Shown here piece by piece: positions 26,648 through 34,550 of a DNA stretch of 64,000 nucleotides (the stretch's first letter is position 1; every line of letters begins with the position of its first letter). This stretch comes from Rhizobium sp. L51/94 (GTDB lineage Bacteria > Pseudomonadota > Alphaproteobacteria > Rhizobiales > Rhizobiaceae). A program made the translations under genes and the position numbers. The stretch is taken from assembly GCF_019355555.1 (NCBI RefSeq), contig NZ_CP072143.1:1-64000 (forward strand), given 5' to 3'. The notes under the pieces are model-generated. The model was not told the origin of the DNA. It was given only the letters and a program-made list of their open reading frames with translations, and did no database searches.

Positions 26648-26715
26648 GTACGCGGAAGGCCGCGGAATCACCTCGCGCGTAGGTGCACGGCCTGGAGTAT
26701 AGTGAGGCTGCTAGG

Positions 26716-28399
26716 TCAGGCGATGCGGTCCTGCGCCTTTTCGGCCTCACGGAGCCTTTTCCATTCCCACGGCAACATCTCGTGCAGACGAGAGGCAGGG
26801 TGGTCGGCGATGCGTTCCAGTACGTCGGCGAGCCAGACCTTTAAATCGATGTCGTTGAGGCGGCATGTTGTGATGAAGGTGAGCATGACGGCGGCACGAT
26901 CGGCCCCACGCTGGGAGCCGGCGAAGGTCCACTTGCGGCGACCAAGTGCAATGCCTCTCAGCGCGCGCTCGGCTGCATTGTTTGTGAGACAAATCCTGCC
27001 ATCGCCAAGGAAACGAGCAAAACCATCCCAGCGCTCCAGCATATAGTCGGGGTCCAATCACCTCGGAGGATTTACTGAGCGTCACACGCTCCCGTTTCAG
27101 GCACTCGTGCATGTCATCGAAGAGCGGCTTGCTCCTCTCTTGCCGGACAGCCATTCGTTCTTCAGCGCTCAGTCCGTTGATCTGGCGCTCGATCTCGAAC
27201 AGCGCGTCGTACCGTTGGACTACCTCCAGGGCGATCGGCGAGATGGGCTTGCCCTTTCTATTTCGGTCACGGGCACTCTTCTGGATATCGGCCAGCTCAA
27301 AGAATTTGCGTCGTGCATGCGCATGGCAAAAGGCAAAGGTGATGGGCACCGCCTTCGTTTCGGCAATACTGAGTGGCTCGAAGCCATTGTAGCAATCACT
27401 CTGCAGAATGCCGCTATAGCTGGCCAGATGCTGTTGCGGATGTTCGCCGCGCCGGTCACTCGAAGCGTAGTCTATTGCAGCTGGCGCTGCCTTGCCCCCG
27501 AAGGGCCGATCATCACATACGTAGGTCCATATGCGCCCGGTCGTGCATTTGTCTTTGGCCTGGATGGGAATGGTCGTGTCGTTGCCGTGAAGGCGCTTAG
27601 CCGCAAAGACATGAGCCTCGATCAGATGAAAGACCGGCATAAGGGCCACCGCCCCAAATCCAACCTGATCGGCTAGCGTCGAGGTCGAAAGCTCGATGCC
27701 CTCGGATTTGAACCGATTGCTCTGGCGGTTGAGAGGGCTATGCATGCCGAACTTGTCGAAGAGGATTGTCGCCAGCAGATGAGGGCCGATAAAGCCGCGC
27801 GGCGTGACATGGAACGGCGCTGGCGGCTGGCTGATCGCCTCGCAGTCACGGCAGGTAAACTTCTCCCGCACCGTCTCAACCACGATAAACCGACGCGGGA
27901 TCTCCTCCAGCGTCTCGTTGACGTCCTCGCCCAGCTTCGACAAACGCTTCCCGCCGCAACATGCGCAGGTGGTCGGGGGATCGATGACCCGGCGCTCGCG
28001 CTCGACATTCTCCGGCCAATGCTTTCGCACCGGCCGTTTGCGCGTGAACGATCGCACGCTCGAAGCCTTGGCGGCAGCCACTTGCGCTGCAACCTCATCC
28101 TCTGTCGCCGCCATCACCAGCTCTTCGAGCTGCAATTCCATCTGGTCGATCAGGCGCGCCGTGCGCTGAGATCGCTGGCCGCGCAGTTCGCGCCTCAGCT
28201 TCTCGATCGCCAGTTCCGGGCGGACGATCAGTGCCTCACTATCCGACAGCATGGCTTGCTCATTGGCGGCGTGTGCCACCGCAATGTTGCACTCAGCGAC
28301 AACGGTATCGCGTTCAGCCTGCAGCATCTCACGCTCGGAAAGCAGCGCCAGATAGGCGCTAGCAAGGTCCGAAGGAAGATCGATGGGCTTCGAATTCAT
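26716..28399 (-). pseudogene. tnpC: IS66-family transposase TnpC, frameshifted
   Basis: An almost full-length IS66 transposase. From 28399 the frame gives a coiled N-terminus, the Zn-type motif CACCGGKRLSKLGED, LEEIPRRFIVVETVREKFTC, the catalytic-core segment HGNDTTIPIQAKDK, and CHAHARRKFFELADI; it then leaves frame at GGGG 27049-27052. The next frame supplies the rest: DYMLERWDGFARFLGDGRIC and NNAAERALRGIALGRRKW (catalytic Glu region) to a stop at 26716. Removing one base from the homopolymer restores a complete protein. TnpB lies just upstream; TnpA is missing. Confidence 0.9.
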
Positions 28400-28444
28400 G
28401 AAGCTATTCGGGTAGATTCCATAAACATTGTCAATGGGATAACA

Positions 28445-28790
28445 CTATCCAACTCGCGTTGGACAATACGTTTCCTGCGGATTTCGCCAGTCGATCCCGG
28501 ACAACAAATAGGACAATTGCGCCGGTGAGATTGCGACTGCACCGCCCTCCGTATTCGGCCAGATGAACCGACCTTTTTCCAGTCGACGGGTAAAAAGGCA
28601 TGCCCCCAGGCCATCATGGCAGATGATCTTCAAGATATCAGATCGGCGGCCGCGAGAGCCGAACAGATGTCCTGACAAAGGGTCTTGCTTGTACTTGAAG
28701 TGCCAAAGAGGGAAAGCCGCAGCACGTGTCCGTATATCCCGTCGAAAGCCAGACAAGGTTCGACATTAGCAGGGCCATCGTTCCGAACCA
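28445..28790 (-). pseudogene. tnpB: IS66 accessory protein TnpB, frameshifted
   Basis: Two frames join to give IS66 Orf2: VWLSTGYTDTCCGFPSLALQ VQ (28638-28790), then a one-base shift near 28690 and DPLSGHLFGSRGRRSDILKI, ARRLEKGRFIWP-like sequence, ISPAQLSYLLSGIDWR to the stop at 28445. It lies 46 bases upstream of tnpC on the same strand, the normal IS66 order. Confidence 0.85.
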
Positions 28791-28813
28791 GAGCTTTCCA
28801 AAAAGCTCTGGTT
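28786..28813. repeat. perfect 12-base hairpin
   Basis: AACCAGAGCTTT (28786-28797) and AAAGCTCTGGTT (28802-28813) are perfect inverted repeats with a 4-base loop, at the upstream edge of the tnpB relic. A second, smaller repeat, AGGAATTC / GAATTCCT, follows near 28886-28906. There is no T-tract on the plus strand. Confidence 0.6.
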
Positions 28814-28927
28814 GCAACATTTTAGAACATAACGAGACCTCGCGTAACATCGGAGTCTGCTATCAAGAGAATGGAAAAACGCGGCGAGGAATTCGCCACG
28901 AATTCCTGAGAAAATAGGGCATCACAA

Positions 28928-29035
28928 ATGACGACGATACAATTCGCGTTAGCAGCAACTATATTTATTTCGTGGCTGTGGATCACGCTGTACGCAGTTA
29001 AGACGAACATCTTAGGCATTGACAAAGCATGGTAG
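28928..29035 (+). CDS. possible small membrane protein
   Basis: A 35-codon frame encoding a strongly hydrophobic helix (MTTIQFALAATIFISWLWIT, then YAVKTNILGIDKAW). The composition fits a single-pass small membrane protein, but the ribosome site is weak and no neighbour suggests a function. Confidence 0.25.
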   Translation: MTTIQFALAATIFISWLWITLYAVKTNILGIDKAW

Positions 29036-29280
29036 CTATCCCTGCCATGAAAAAAGATTCTTGCTCGATTAGTTTCGTGCTATACGATTGCCGACTATGT
29101 TGCGGGGCGATATGACCTCAAATCGACGTCTATGCCCGTGCTGGCGAGGGGCTAAGCTAACATCACTATTGATCGCGCCGCTGCCAAGTTAGCGGAGATA
29201 ATGCGACAGAGCGCCGAATTTTCAATTAAAAATAATCGGGTCGAAGGGGTCGACGAACGGCTTTTACGGATTATCACCGA
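29036..29280. other. gap without recognised feature
   Basis: About 245 bases between the possible small membrane protein and the IS630 relic; no frame, repeat or promoter stands out. Confidence 0.3.
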
Positions 29281-29610
29281 TCAAAACCCATTCGCCCATT
29301 CTCTCCGTCCGATTGACATGATCCGCCAAGGTTGGATTTCGAGCTTTCGCCAAGTATCACAGCAGTGATCGACGATGTCGTCGTAAGATTTAAAGACACG
29401 GTTCAAGAACCATTTTCGCGCATGAAGTCCCAGAGGTTTTCGACCGGGTTTAGCTCCTGCGATTTCGGCGGGAGTGATAGGATGGTGATGTTTTCAGACA
29501 CGACGAGATTGTTGGACATGTGCCAGCCTGCCTGATGCATGATGAGAATGGTGTGGGCATCCTCATCGACATGGCGGGCGATTTCGCGCAGACAGGGGCC
29601 GGAGCACGAG
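29281..29610 (-). pseudogene. IS630-family transposase relic
   Basis: The minus strand reads REIARHVDEDAHTILIMHQA, GWHMSNNLVVSENITILSLP and SQELNPVENLWDFMRE, then after a frameshift NRVFKSYDDIVDHCCDTWRK and MSIGRREWANGF ending at TGA 29281-29283. This is the C-terminal half of an IS630 transposase, a different copy from that at 17141-17520 and in the opposite orientation. The N-terminal half has been replaced by the istB fragment. Confidence 0.85.
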
Positions 29611-29749
29611 CGGCCCAAATCGTCGCTGAGGTCGAACATACGATGAACGTCATGCGGCCCGAAGGATCCGGGGTCTGAGTAGATGTCGTAATGGGCATCG
29701 GGGCAAACATTAGCAGGTCCGATCTCTTAATATGTTGGCTTGAGGGCCT

Positions 29750-29929
29750 GAGTGGTTCAGGCCGCTCGTATTGCCGTGGCGACCACCGGGTCTCCAAAGA
29801 CAATCCCCATTCGCCTACGCTGCGGTTGGAGGTGATGAGGATCGAGCCCTTTTCATAGCGCCGCGACACGAGCTGGAAGAATAGATGTGCGGCATTGGCC
29901 TCGAACGGCAGGTATCCCAGTTCATCAAG
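29750..29929 (-). pseudogene. istB: istB 3' fragment (left of RIT element)
   Basis: The minus-strand frame DELGYLPFEANAAHLFFQLV and SRRYEKGSILITSNRSVGEWG continues the IS21 helper ATPase IstB from its Walker B motif onward. It is the exact continuation of the 5' part at 33416-33920; the RIT element sits between them. Further frameshifts follow (GDPVVATAI appears in another frame), and the end is lost against the IS630 relic. Confidence 0.85.
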
Positions 29930-29955
29930 TAATGTGTAGCACAACATTACTTGAT
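29924..29955. repeat. 12-8-12 palindrome at left RIT junction
   Basis: ATCAAGTAATGT (29924-29935), spacer GTAGCACA, ACATTACTTGAT (29944-29955): perfect 12-base arms around an 8-base spacer, the geometry of a tyrosine-recombinase core site (compare loxP/FRT 13-8-13). It spans the junction between istB and the RIT element. Confidence 0.8.
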
Positions 29956-30042
29956 TAACGTTCACTGCGCAGAGATGTGGAGTTGATACCGCATGAGCCC
30001 GCAACTGCGCACCATTCCAACGATACCACTCCACATAACTGA
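29950..30042 (+). repeat. left terminal inverted repeat of RIT element
   Basis: 93 bases, from CTTGATTAACG to CCACATAACTGA, complementary to 33323-33415 with five mismatches. Internally, ATGTGGAGTTGATACCG (from about 29974) is echoed inverted as CGATACCACTCCACAT (30021-30036), giving two opposed recombinase-binding-like motifs within each end, plus CTGCGCAG. Confidence 0.92.
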
Positions 30043-30092
30043 ATCATCGTCCGCCTAGATTGACCGCTCCCCAAACCCAACAGGAGAGCGCC

Positions 30093-31301
30093 ATGCTAAA
30101 GGTTTTATTCCCGAAGTCTTGCCATTACCAATATTCGCGCTTCGGCGCGGAGCTTGAATTGTTTGCCCGGTGGTTGCTCGCAGTAGGGTATCTCCCTGGT
30201 GCTGCGGCACGCCGTCATGTCCGCCGATTGAAGCGCATCCTCGAGGCCACAGCGGCCCTTGAGTGTGGCCAGTTTATACGCGAAGCCGAATTGGAAGAAG
30301 CGTTAGCCCTCGTTCCTGGCGCTCTGCGCGACGCTTCCACTGAGCGGGCATATCGCCGCTTCCTAGAGGCAGAAAGACGGCTTGAAGAAACAAAGCCGAA
30401 AGGGCCTCTGGAGCACTTGCTGCTACGATATCGAGAATATCTTCGAGACGTAAGGGGGTTAGCACCAGCGACGAGTGGCCAGCATCTGGCAACGATCGAG
30501 GTTTTTCTGTCCTTGTCGGCTGGACCAGCACAGGACCTTTCCGCACTGACATCAGAGCACGTCGAAAACTTCATCCATACCTTGAGCCGCAGAGTGCTGC
30601 GCCAAACGCTCCAGCATAAAGTCGCCCATCTGCGCGCTTTTTTGCGCTTTTGCGGCGATCGTGGTGAGACTGCGCGAGGGCTTGAGCGCATCGATACGCC
30701 CAGAACCTATCGTGGAGAATTGCCGCCTCGTGCCCTTGGTTGGGAGGTGATCGAAAAATTGCTGGCCTCGGTCGCCGGGACTGATTATCTCGGCCGACGT
30801 GACCATGCGATCCTCCACCTCATGGCCTATTACGGTCTGCGGCCTTCTGAGATTGCAGCGCTGACGCTAGACGCGGTCAATTGGAAGGGACGTACTCTGC
30901 GCGTAGAACAGCGCAAGACTCGTTCCACTCTGGTTCTTCCTTTGGCTGACCAGACCCTTGAAATCCTCGACAGATATCTTGCCGAAGGGCGTCCCTGCGG
31001 TACGGTGACGGACGTCCTGTTCCCGAAAGCGCGTAGTCCTGTGGGAGCCCTGACGAGCTGGGGGATATGCGACATCTTCACTAAACGGGCACGGCAAAGC
31101 GGCCTACCGCTCGATGGTGTCTCATCATATGCATTGCGACATTCGTTTGCCATGCGATTGCTAGGCCGAGGCGTCGGGGTAAAAACGATCGGTGACCTGC
31201 TCGGGCACCACAGCCTTGAGAGCACTTGTGTTTATCTTCGCATCGAGACGGACATGCTGCGTACGGTGGCTCTGCCAGTACCTGGCACTGCTGCTCATTG
31301 A
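30093..31301 (+). CDS. ritA: RIT tyrosine recombinase A
   Basis: A 402-residue phage-integrase-family recombinase, the first of three. A basic N-terminal extension (1-105) precedes the SAM-like core-binding domain (106-205) and the catalytic domain (212-395). Active-site residues are R250 (YYGLRPSEIA), K275, Y346-x-x-R349-H (the first His of HxxR is Tyr here), H372 (LLGHHSLESTCVY) and nucleophile Y381. The ATG at 30093 follows AGGAG; the frame is open back to 30060 but without a better signal. It ends 11 bases before ritB. It would cut and rejoin DNA at the element ends together with its partners. Confidence 0.92.
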   Translation: MLKVLFPKSCHYQYSRFGAELELFARWLLAVGYLPGAAARRHVRRLKRILEATAALECGQFIREAELEEALALVPGALRDASTERAYRRFLEAERRLEETKPKGPLEHLLLRYREYLRDVRGLAPATSGQHLATIEVFLSLSAGPAQDLSALTSEHVENFIHTLSRRVLRQTLQHKVAHLRAFLRFCGDRGETARGLERIDTPRTYRGELPPRALGWEVIEKLLASVAGTDYLGRRDHAILHLMAYYGLRPSEIAALTLDAVNWKGRTLRVEQRKTRSTLVLPLADQTLEILDRYLAEGRPCGTVTDVLFPKARSPVGALTSWGICDIFTKRARQSGLPLDGVSSYALRHSFAMRLLGRGVGVKTIGDLLGHHSLESTCVYLRIETDMLRTVALPVPGTAAH

Positions 31302-31312
31302 GGAGAATGGCA

Positions 31313-32290
31313 ATGTTCACAACCATCTCTCCGACACCCCTCGATCAGCCGATTGTGGCATGGCTTGCCCATCAGCGTGCTCTTGGCCGCCGCTATTACC
31401 CGGAGGAAAGGGTTCTAGTGACCTTGCGTGAATTTATCAGCCGCACCCCGGGACAGGATCTTGACCGTGCAAGCTTTGATCGATGGTGTGCCGCATTCCC
31501 TCATCTGGCAAGCAATACCTTGCGTTATCGCCAACGCGTTGTCCGCATGTTCTGCCTTTATCGGCGGCGCAAGGAGCCGGGCTGCTTTGTCCCCGATCCC
31601 TTGTACTTCGCGCGGCCCCGGCCGTACCGGCGTCCCGTTATTGTGGAGCCCGGGCAAATAGCCAGAATGCTGACCGCCGCTAACAATATGCCCGTCGCTT
31701 CTGGATCGCCGCTGCGGCCTGCGGTTTATAGGATGGCCGTCATTCTGCTGTACACGACCGGGATGCGTCGCGGCGAACTGTTGCGCCTTACGCTGGCAGA
31801 CTGTGAGCCTGAAAGTGGAGTGTTACGGGTTCGGGAGTCCAAGTTCCACAAATCAAGAATATTGCCGCTGTCGCCCGACGCACATACCGAATTGTGTAGC
31901 TACCTTCGAAAACGTCTCGCCCCGCCGTTCAGCCGGGATCCCGACACGCCACTTCTTATCAACACGGAAGGCGGTCTTCGTTCCTATACTGGCACTGGGA
32001 TCAGTGGCGGAAACCATGCCCTGTTCAAGGCCGCAAATGTTGAGGATAGCGAGGGCCGACGGCCCCGCATTCACGATCTGCGTCACAGCTTTGCAGTCGG
32101 GGCGCTCATCCGTTGGTATCTGGACGGCGCCGATGTGCAATCGAATTTGCCGAAGCTGGCTCTCTACATGGGTCACGTTAGCATCGCGTCGACGGCATGT
32201 TATCTGCACTTCCTTCCGAAGCTGAGAGCGATCGCCAGTGACCGCTTTGAAGAGGCTTTCGGCGGTCTTGTCAGTGAGGTTGTGGCATGA
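31313..32290 (+). CDS. ritB: RIT tyrosine recombinase B
   Basis: A 325-residue tyrosine recombinase with core-binding domain (10-100) and catalytic domain (110-310). The catalytic set is R152 (TTGMRRGELL), K177/K180, H254-D-L-R257-H, H288 (LYMGHVSIAST) and Y297. The ATG at 31313 has GAGGAGA upstream; longer in-frame starts lie inside ritA. Its TGA overlaps the ritC start as ATGA, so translation of the trio is coupled. Confidence 0.92.
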   Translation: MFTTISPTPLDQPIVAWLAHQRALGRRYYPEERVLVTLREFISRTPGQDLDRASFDRWCAAFPHLASNTLRYRQRVVRMFCLYRRRKEPGCFVPDPLYFARPRPYRRPVIVEPGQIARMLTAANNMPVASGSPLRPAVYRMAVILLYTTGMRRGELLRLTLADCEPESGVLRVRESKFHKSRILPLSPDAHTELCSYLRKRLAPPFSRDPDTPLLINTEGGLRSYTGTGISGGNHALFKAANVEDSEGRRPRIHDLRHSFAVGALIRWYLDGADVQSNLPKLALYMGHVSIASTACYLHFLPKLRAIASDRFEEAFGGLVSEVVA

Positions 32291-33318
32291 GGAAACATCA
32301 ATCCACGGCATTGGGACGAAGCATGGCACGCTTCTTTCAAGAATATCTTCCCGCTCTCCGCGGCATGAGCCATCATACGATCCGGAGCTATCGCGACACG
32401 ATGGTCCTGTTCCTGCGATTTGCAGCGGCAGAGACCAAGGGATCCGTCGAAAGCATCGACGTCTCCGACATCAATGCCGACAGGATCGGTAGCTTTCTCA
32501 CGTCGCTTGAGGTCGAGCGTGGCAACAGCATTGCGACCCGCAATGCAAGGCTGGCGGCGATGCATACCTTTGCGCGGTTCCTGATCTCAGAGCATCCCGA
32601 ACATATGGATAACCTGTAAATGGTGTTGACACTTCCCTTCAAAAGGGGCGCGCGGGTGGCACCTGTCGAATATCTCGAAGAGCCAGAAATCAAGAGCGTC
32701 CTGGCGTGTATCGACCGCCGCACGCCTTCAGGACGGCGGGATTACGCACTGTTCTCGCTGATGTTCAATACGGGTGCACGAGTTCAGGAAATTCTGAACC
32801 TTCGCATTTGTGACCTTCGTCTGGTATCGCCCTGCCAGGTGCGCCTGCATGGCAAAGGCAACAAGGTTCGCCTCTGCCCGATCTGGCGAAACACGGCCCA
32901 GCTTCTTCAGGAATTGATCAACACGCAGCATCCGCCCTCGGATAATCCCGCCGAGCAACGAGTCTTTCTCAACGACCGCGGCACACCGCTGACCCGGTTC
33001 GGTGTTCGATACTTGCTGCGCAAATATGTTGATATGGCCGCGCGGGAAGAGTCCACTCTGGCCGAAAAAAGCATCCATCCCCACTCGCTGCGGCACACAA
33101 CGGCCATCCACCTTCTCAAGGCGGGCGTTGACATTGCCACCATCAGCCAGTGGCTCGGCCACTCGGGCCTGAACGTAACGATGCGCTACGCGCGAGCCGA
33201 TATCGATATGAAGCGGCAAGCGCTCGAACAGGTCTTTCCGGACGTGATGTCATCTACAAAAGATCAGACGATCATTGCTTATGATGGCGGGATGTTAGGC
33301 TGGCTGCGCCGCTTATAG
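32287..33318 (+). pseudogene. ritC: RIT tyrosine recombinase C, interrupted by in-frame stop
   Basis: One continuous frame of 343 codons broken by TAA at 32617-32619. The first 110 codons are the core-binding domain (RGMSHHTIRSYRDTMVLFLR). After the stop an ATG follows immediately and 232 codons encode the catalytic domain: R54 (NTGARVQEIL), K79/K82, H155-S-L-R158-H (HPHSLRH), H181 (WLGHSGLNVTMRY) and Y190, counted from the second ATG. CAA to TAA is the simplest cause. Either the protein is lost, or two pieces are made by stop-start reinitiation at TAAATG. Confidence 0.88.
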
Positions 33319-33322
33319 CAGC

Positions 33323-33415
33323 TCAGTTATGTGGAGTGGTATCGTCGGAAAGGTGCGCAGTTACGGGCTCATGCGGTATCAACTCCACATCTCTGCGCAG
33401 TGCACATTAATCAAG
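33323..33415 (+). repeat. right terminal inverted repeat of RIT element
   Basis: 93 bases from TCAGTTATGTGG to ATTAATCAAG, inverted partner of 29950-30042, beginning 5 bases after the ritC stop. It ends with the junction hexamer ATCAAG, directly followed by the istB 5' part. Confidence 0.92.
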
Positions 33416-33920
33416 GATGAGCAGCTCCGGCCGGGACAGGAGCGTCAACTGCTTGTCGAGTACGCCGTCGTCATGGGCCTTGGCCAGTGTCGCCACCAAA
33501 GTGGCGGCCGCGATAAACTGGACATTGTAGTTCTGGCGGATCGCTTCGCGGCCAAGGCTCAAGGCCAAATGGGTTTTCCCAGTGCCGGGCGCCCCCAGGA
33601 ATAGGACCGTGTCACCGTGAGTGATCCGGCGGCAAGTCGCAAGCTCTCTTATCTGCCTTTGGTCCAGTGATGGCTGCGCGCCGAAGTCAAAACCGTCCAA
33701 CTCACAGACAAAAGGGAACTGAGCGATTTTGCACGACGTCGAGATCCGCCGTTCATCACGACGAGCAATTTCTCGCGACACCAGGAAAGCCAGAGCCTCG
33801 CGCAATGTCCATCTTCGAACGCGCGCTTTCATCGAGGAGTGTATCCAGTTGATCGCGGATCGCAGTCAGCTTCAACCGATCCAGTGTTGCGATCAATAGG
33901 TCATGATCTACTGTCGACAT
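33416..33920 (-). pseudogene. istB: istB 5' fragment (IS21 helper ATPase)
   Basis: Starts at ATG 33918-33920 after GGAGG with STVDHDLLIATLDRLKLTAI and DESARSKM, shifts frame near 33832, and continues LREALAFLVSREIARRDERR, GDTVLFLGAPGTGKTHLALS (Walker A, GAPGTGKT) to SRPELLIL, where the RIT element interrupts Walker B. IstB is the AAA+ ATPase that assists IS21 transposition. This copy is broken by a frameshift as well as by the insertion. Confidence 0.88.
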
Positions 33921-34010
33921 CACCAGCCTCCTCCAATAATAGCTTCATACTGGGCAAGCGGTCGCAACAGCATAGCAGGTTCGGTCTCAATACATTCGGC
34001 GTTTACCCGC
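33921..34010 (-). pseudogene. possible istA C-terminal remnant
   Basis: Just upstream of istB, where IstA should end, one frame reads AECIETEPAMLLRPLAQYEA IIGGGW and stops 4 bases before the istB start region. The position and the R-P-L-x-x-Y-E ending are compatible with an IstA tail, but the fragment is short and no catalytic part of IstA is present. Confidence 0.35.
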
Positions 34011-34550
34011 CCGTCAAGCCCGCAACGCTAACAAAATGCGCCGATCCACGATACGTTGTCGTCGACCAAGACATAGCGCATGGTCCGCAACAACCTGACC
34101 ACCGTGGCGAACAATGTCGCGGCCGCCCATAACGACAACCTGCACGCTCACCGATCAGACGCCAGGGTATAGAATAACTGTTCGTATCGAGGTCGACGGC
34201 ACAATCAGCCTGAACCTTACGGATGAGATCCCGCAGTTGCCCGAAGGGCGCACGTCCAGAGAGAGGTCGTAGCGCGCCGGCCTAAACGCAGGGGAATGCG
34301 GCGAGCAAAGGTCGCATTGGCGCGTAAGCTGGCGACAGTGCTCCATCGCATCTGGGTCGATGGAACAGAATTAGTCTGGGGCCAACAACTGGCGAGCATG
34401 GTTGCATAACCGGAAACCGAAAAGTTTGGGCGAGAAAGAAACCTCGCCCCATCAGGTCCCGTCGCCGGGGATCGGTCATCCCCCGTTCGAATCCCGAACA
34501 AGTTGACATTCTTATTGGATGAACGTTGCTGCATGCGTGGGTCGTTCAGT
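34011..34550. other. 540 bases without recognised gene
   Basis: Between the IS21 relic and the propeller-like gene. Several frames are open (for example 34217-34615 on the minus strand), but none shows a ribosome site or family motif. A TTCGAATC sequence near 34487 looks like a tRNA T-loop but has no pairing arms. Confidence 0.4.

Larger units (their letters stand above)
29930..33415 (+). mobile_element. RIT element (recombinase in trio)
   Basis: Three tandem, translationally linked tyrosine recombinases (30093-33318) are bounded by 93-base terminal inverted repeats (29950-30042 and 33323-33415; 88 of 93 positions match). The whole is inserted in an IS21-type istB. The hexamer ATCAAG is present at both junctions (29924-29929 and 33410-33415); removing 29930-33415 rejoins istB exactly as ...PELLILDELGYLP in frame. 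This organisation is that described for RIT elements (ritA, ritB, ritC) in proteobacteria. The third recombinase carries a nonsense codon, so this copy may no longer be autonomous. Confidence 0.9.

Noticed and set aside
34480-34500. TTCGAATC resembling a tRNA T-loop
   Set aside because: The flanking five bases do not pair and no D-arm, anticodon arm or acceptor stem can be drawn around it.
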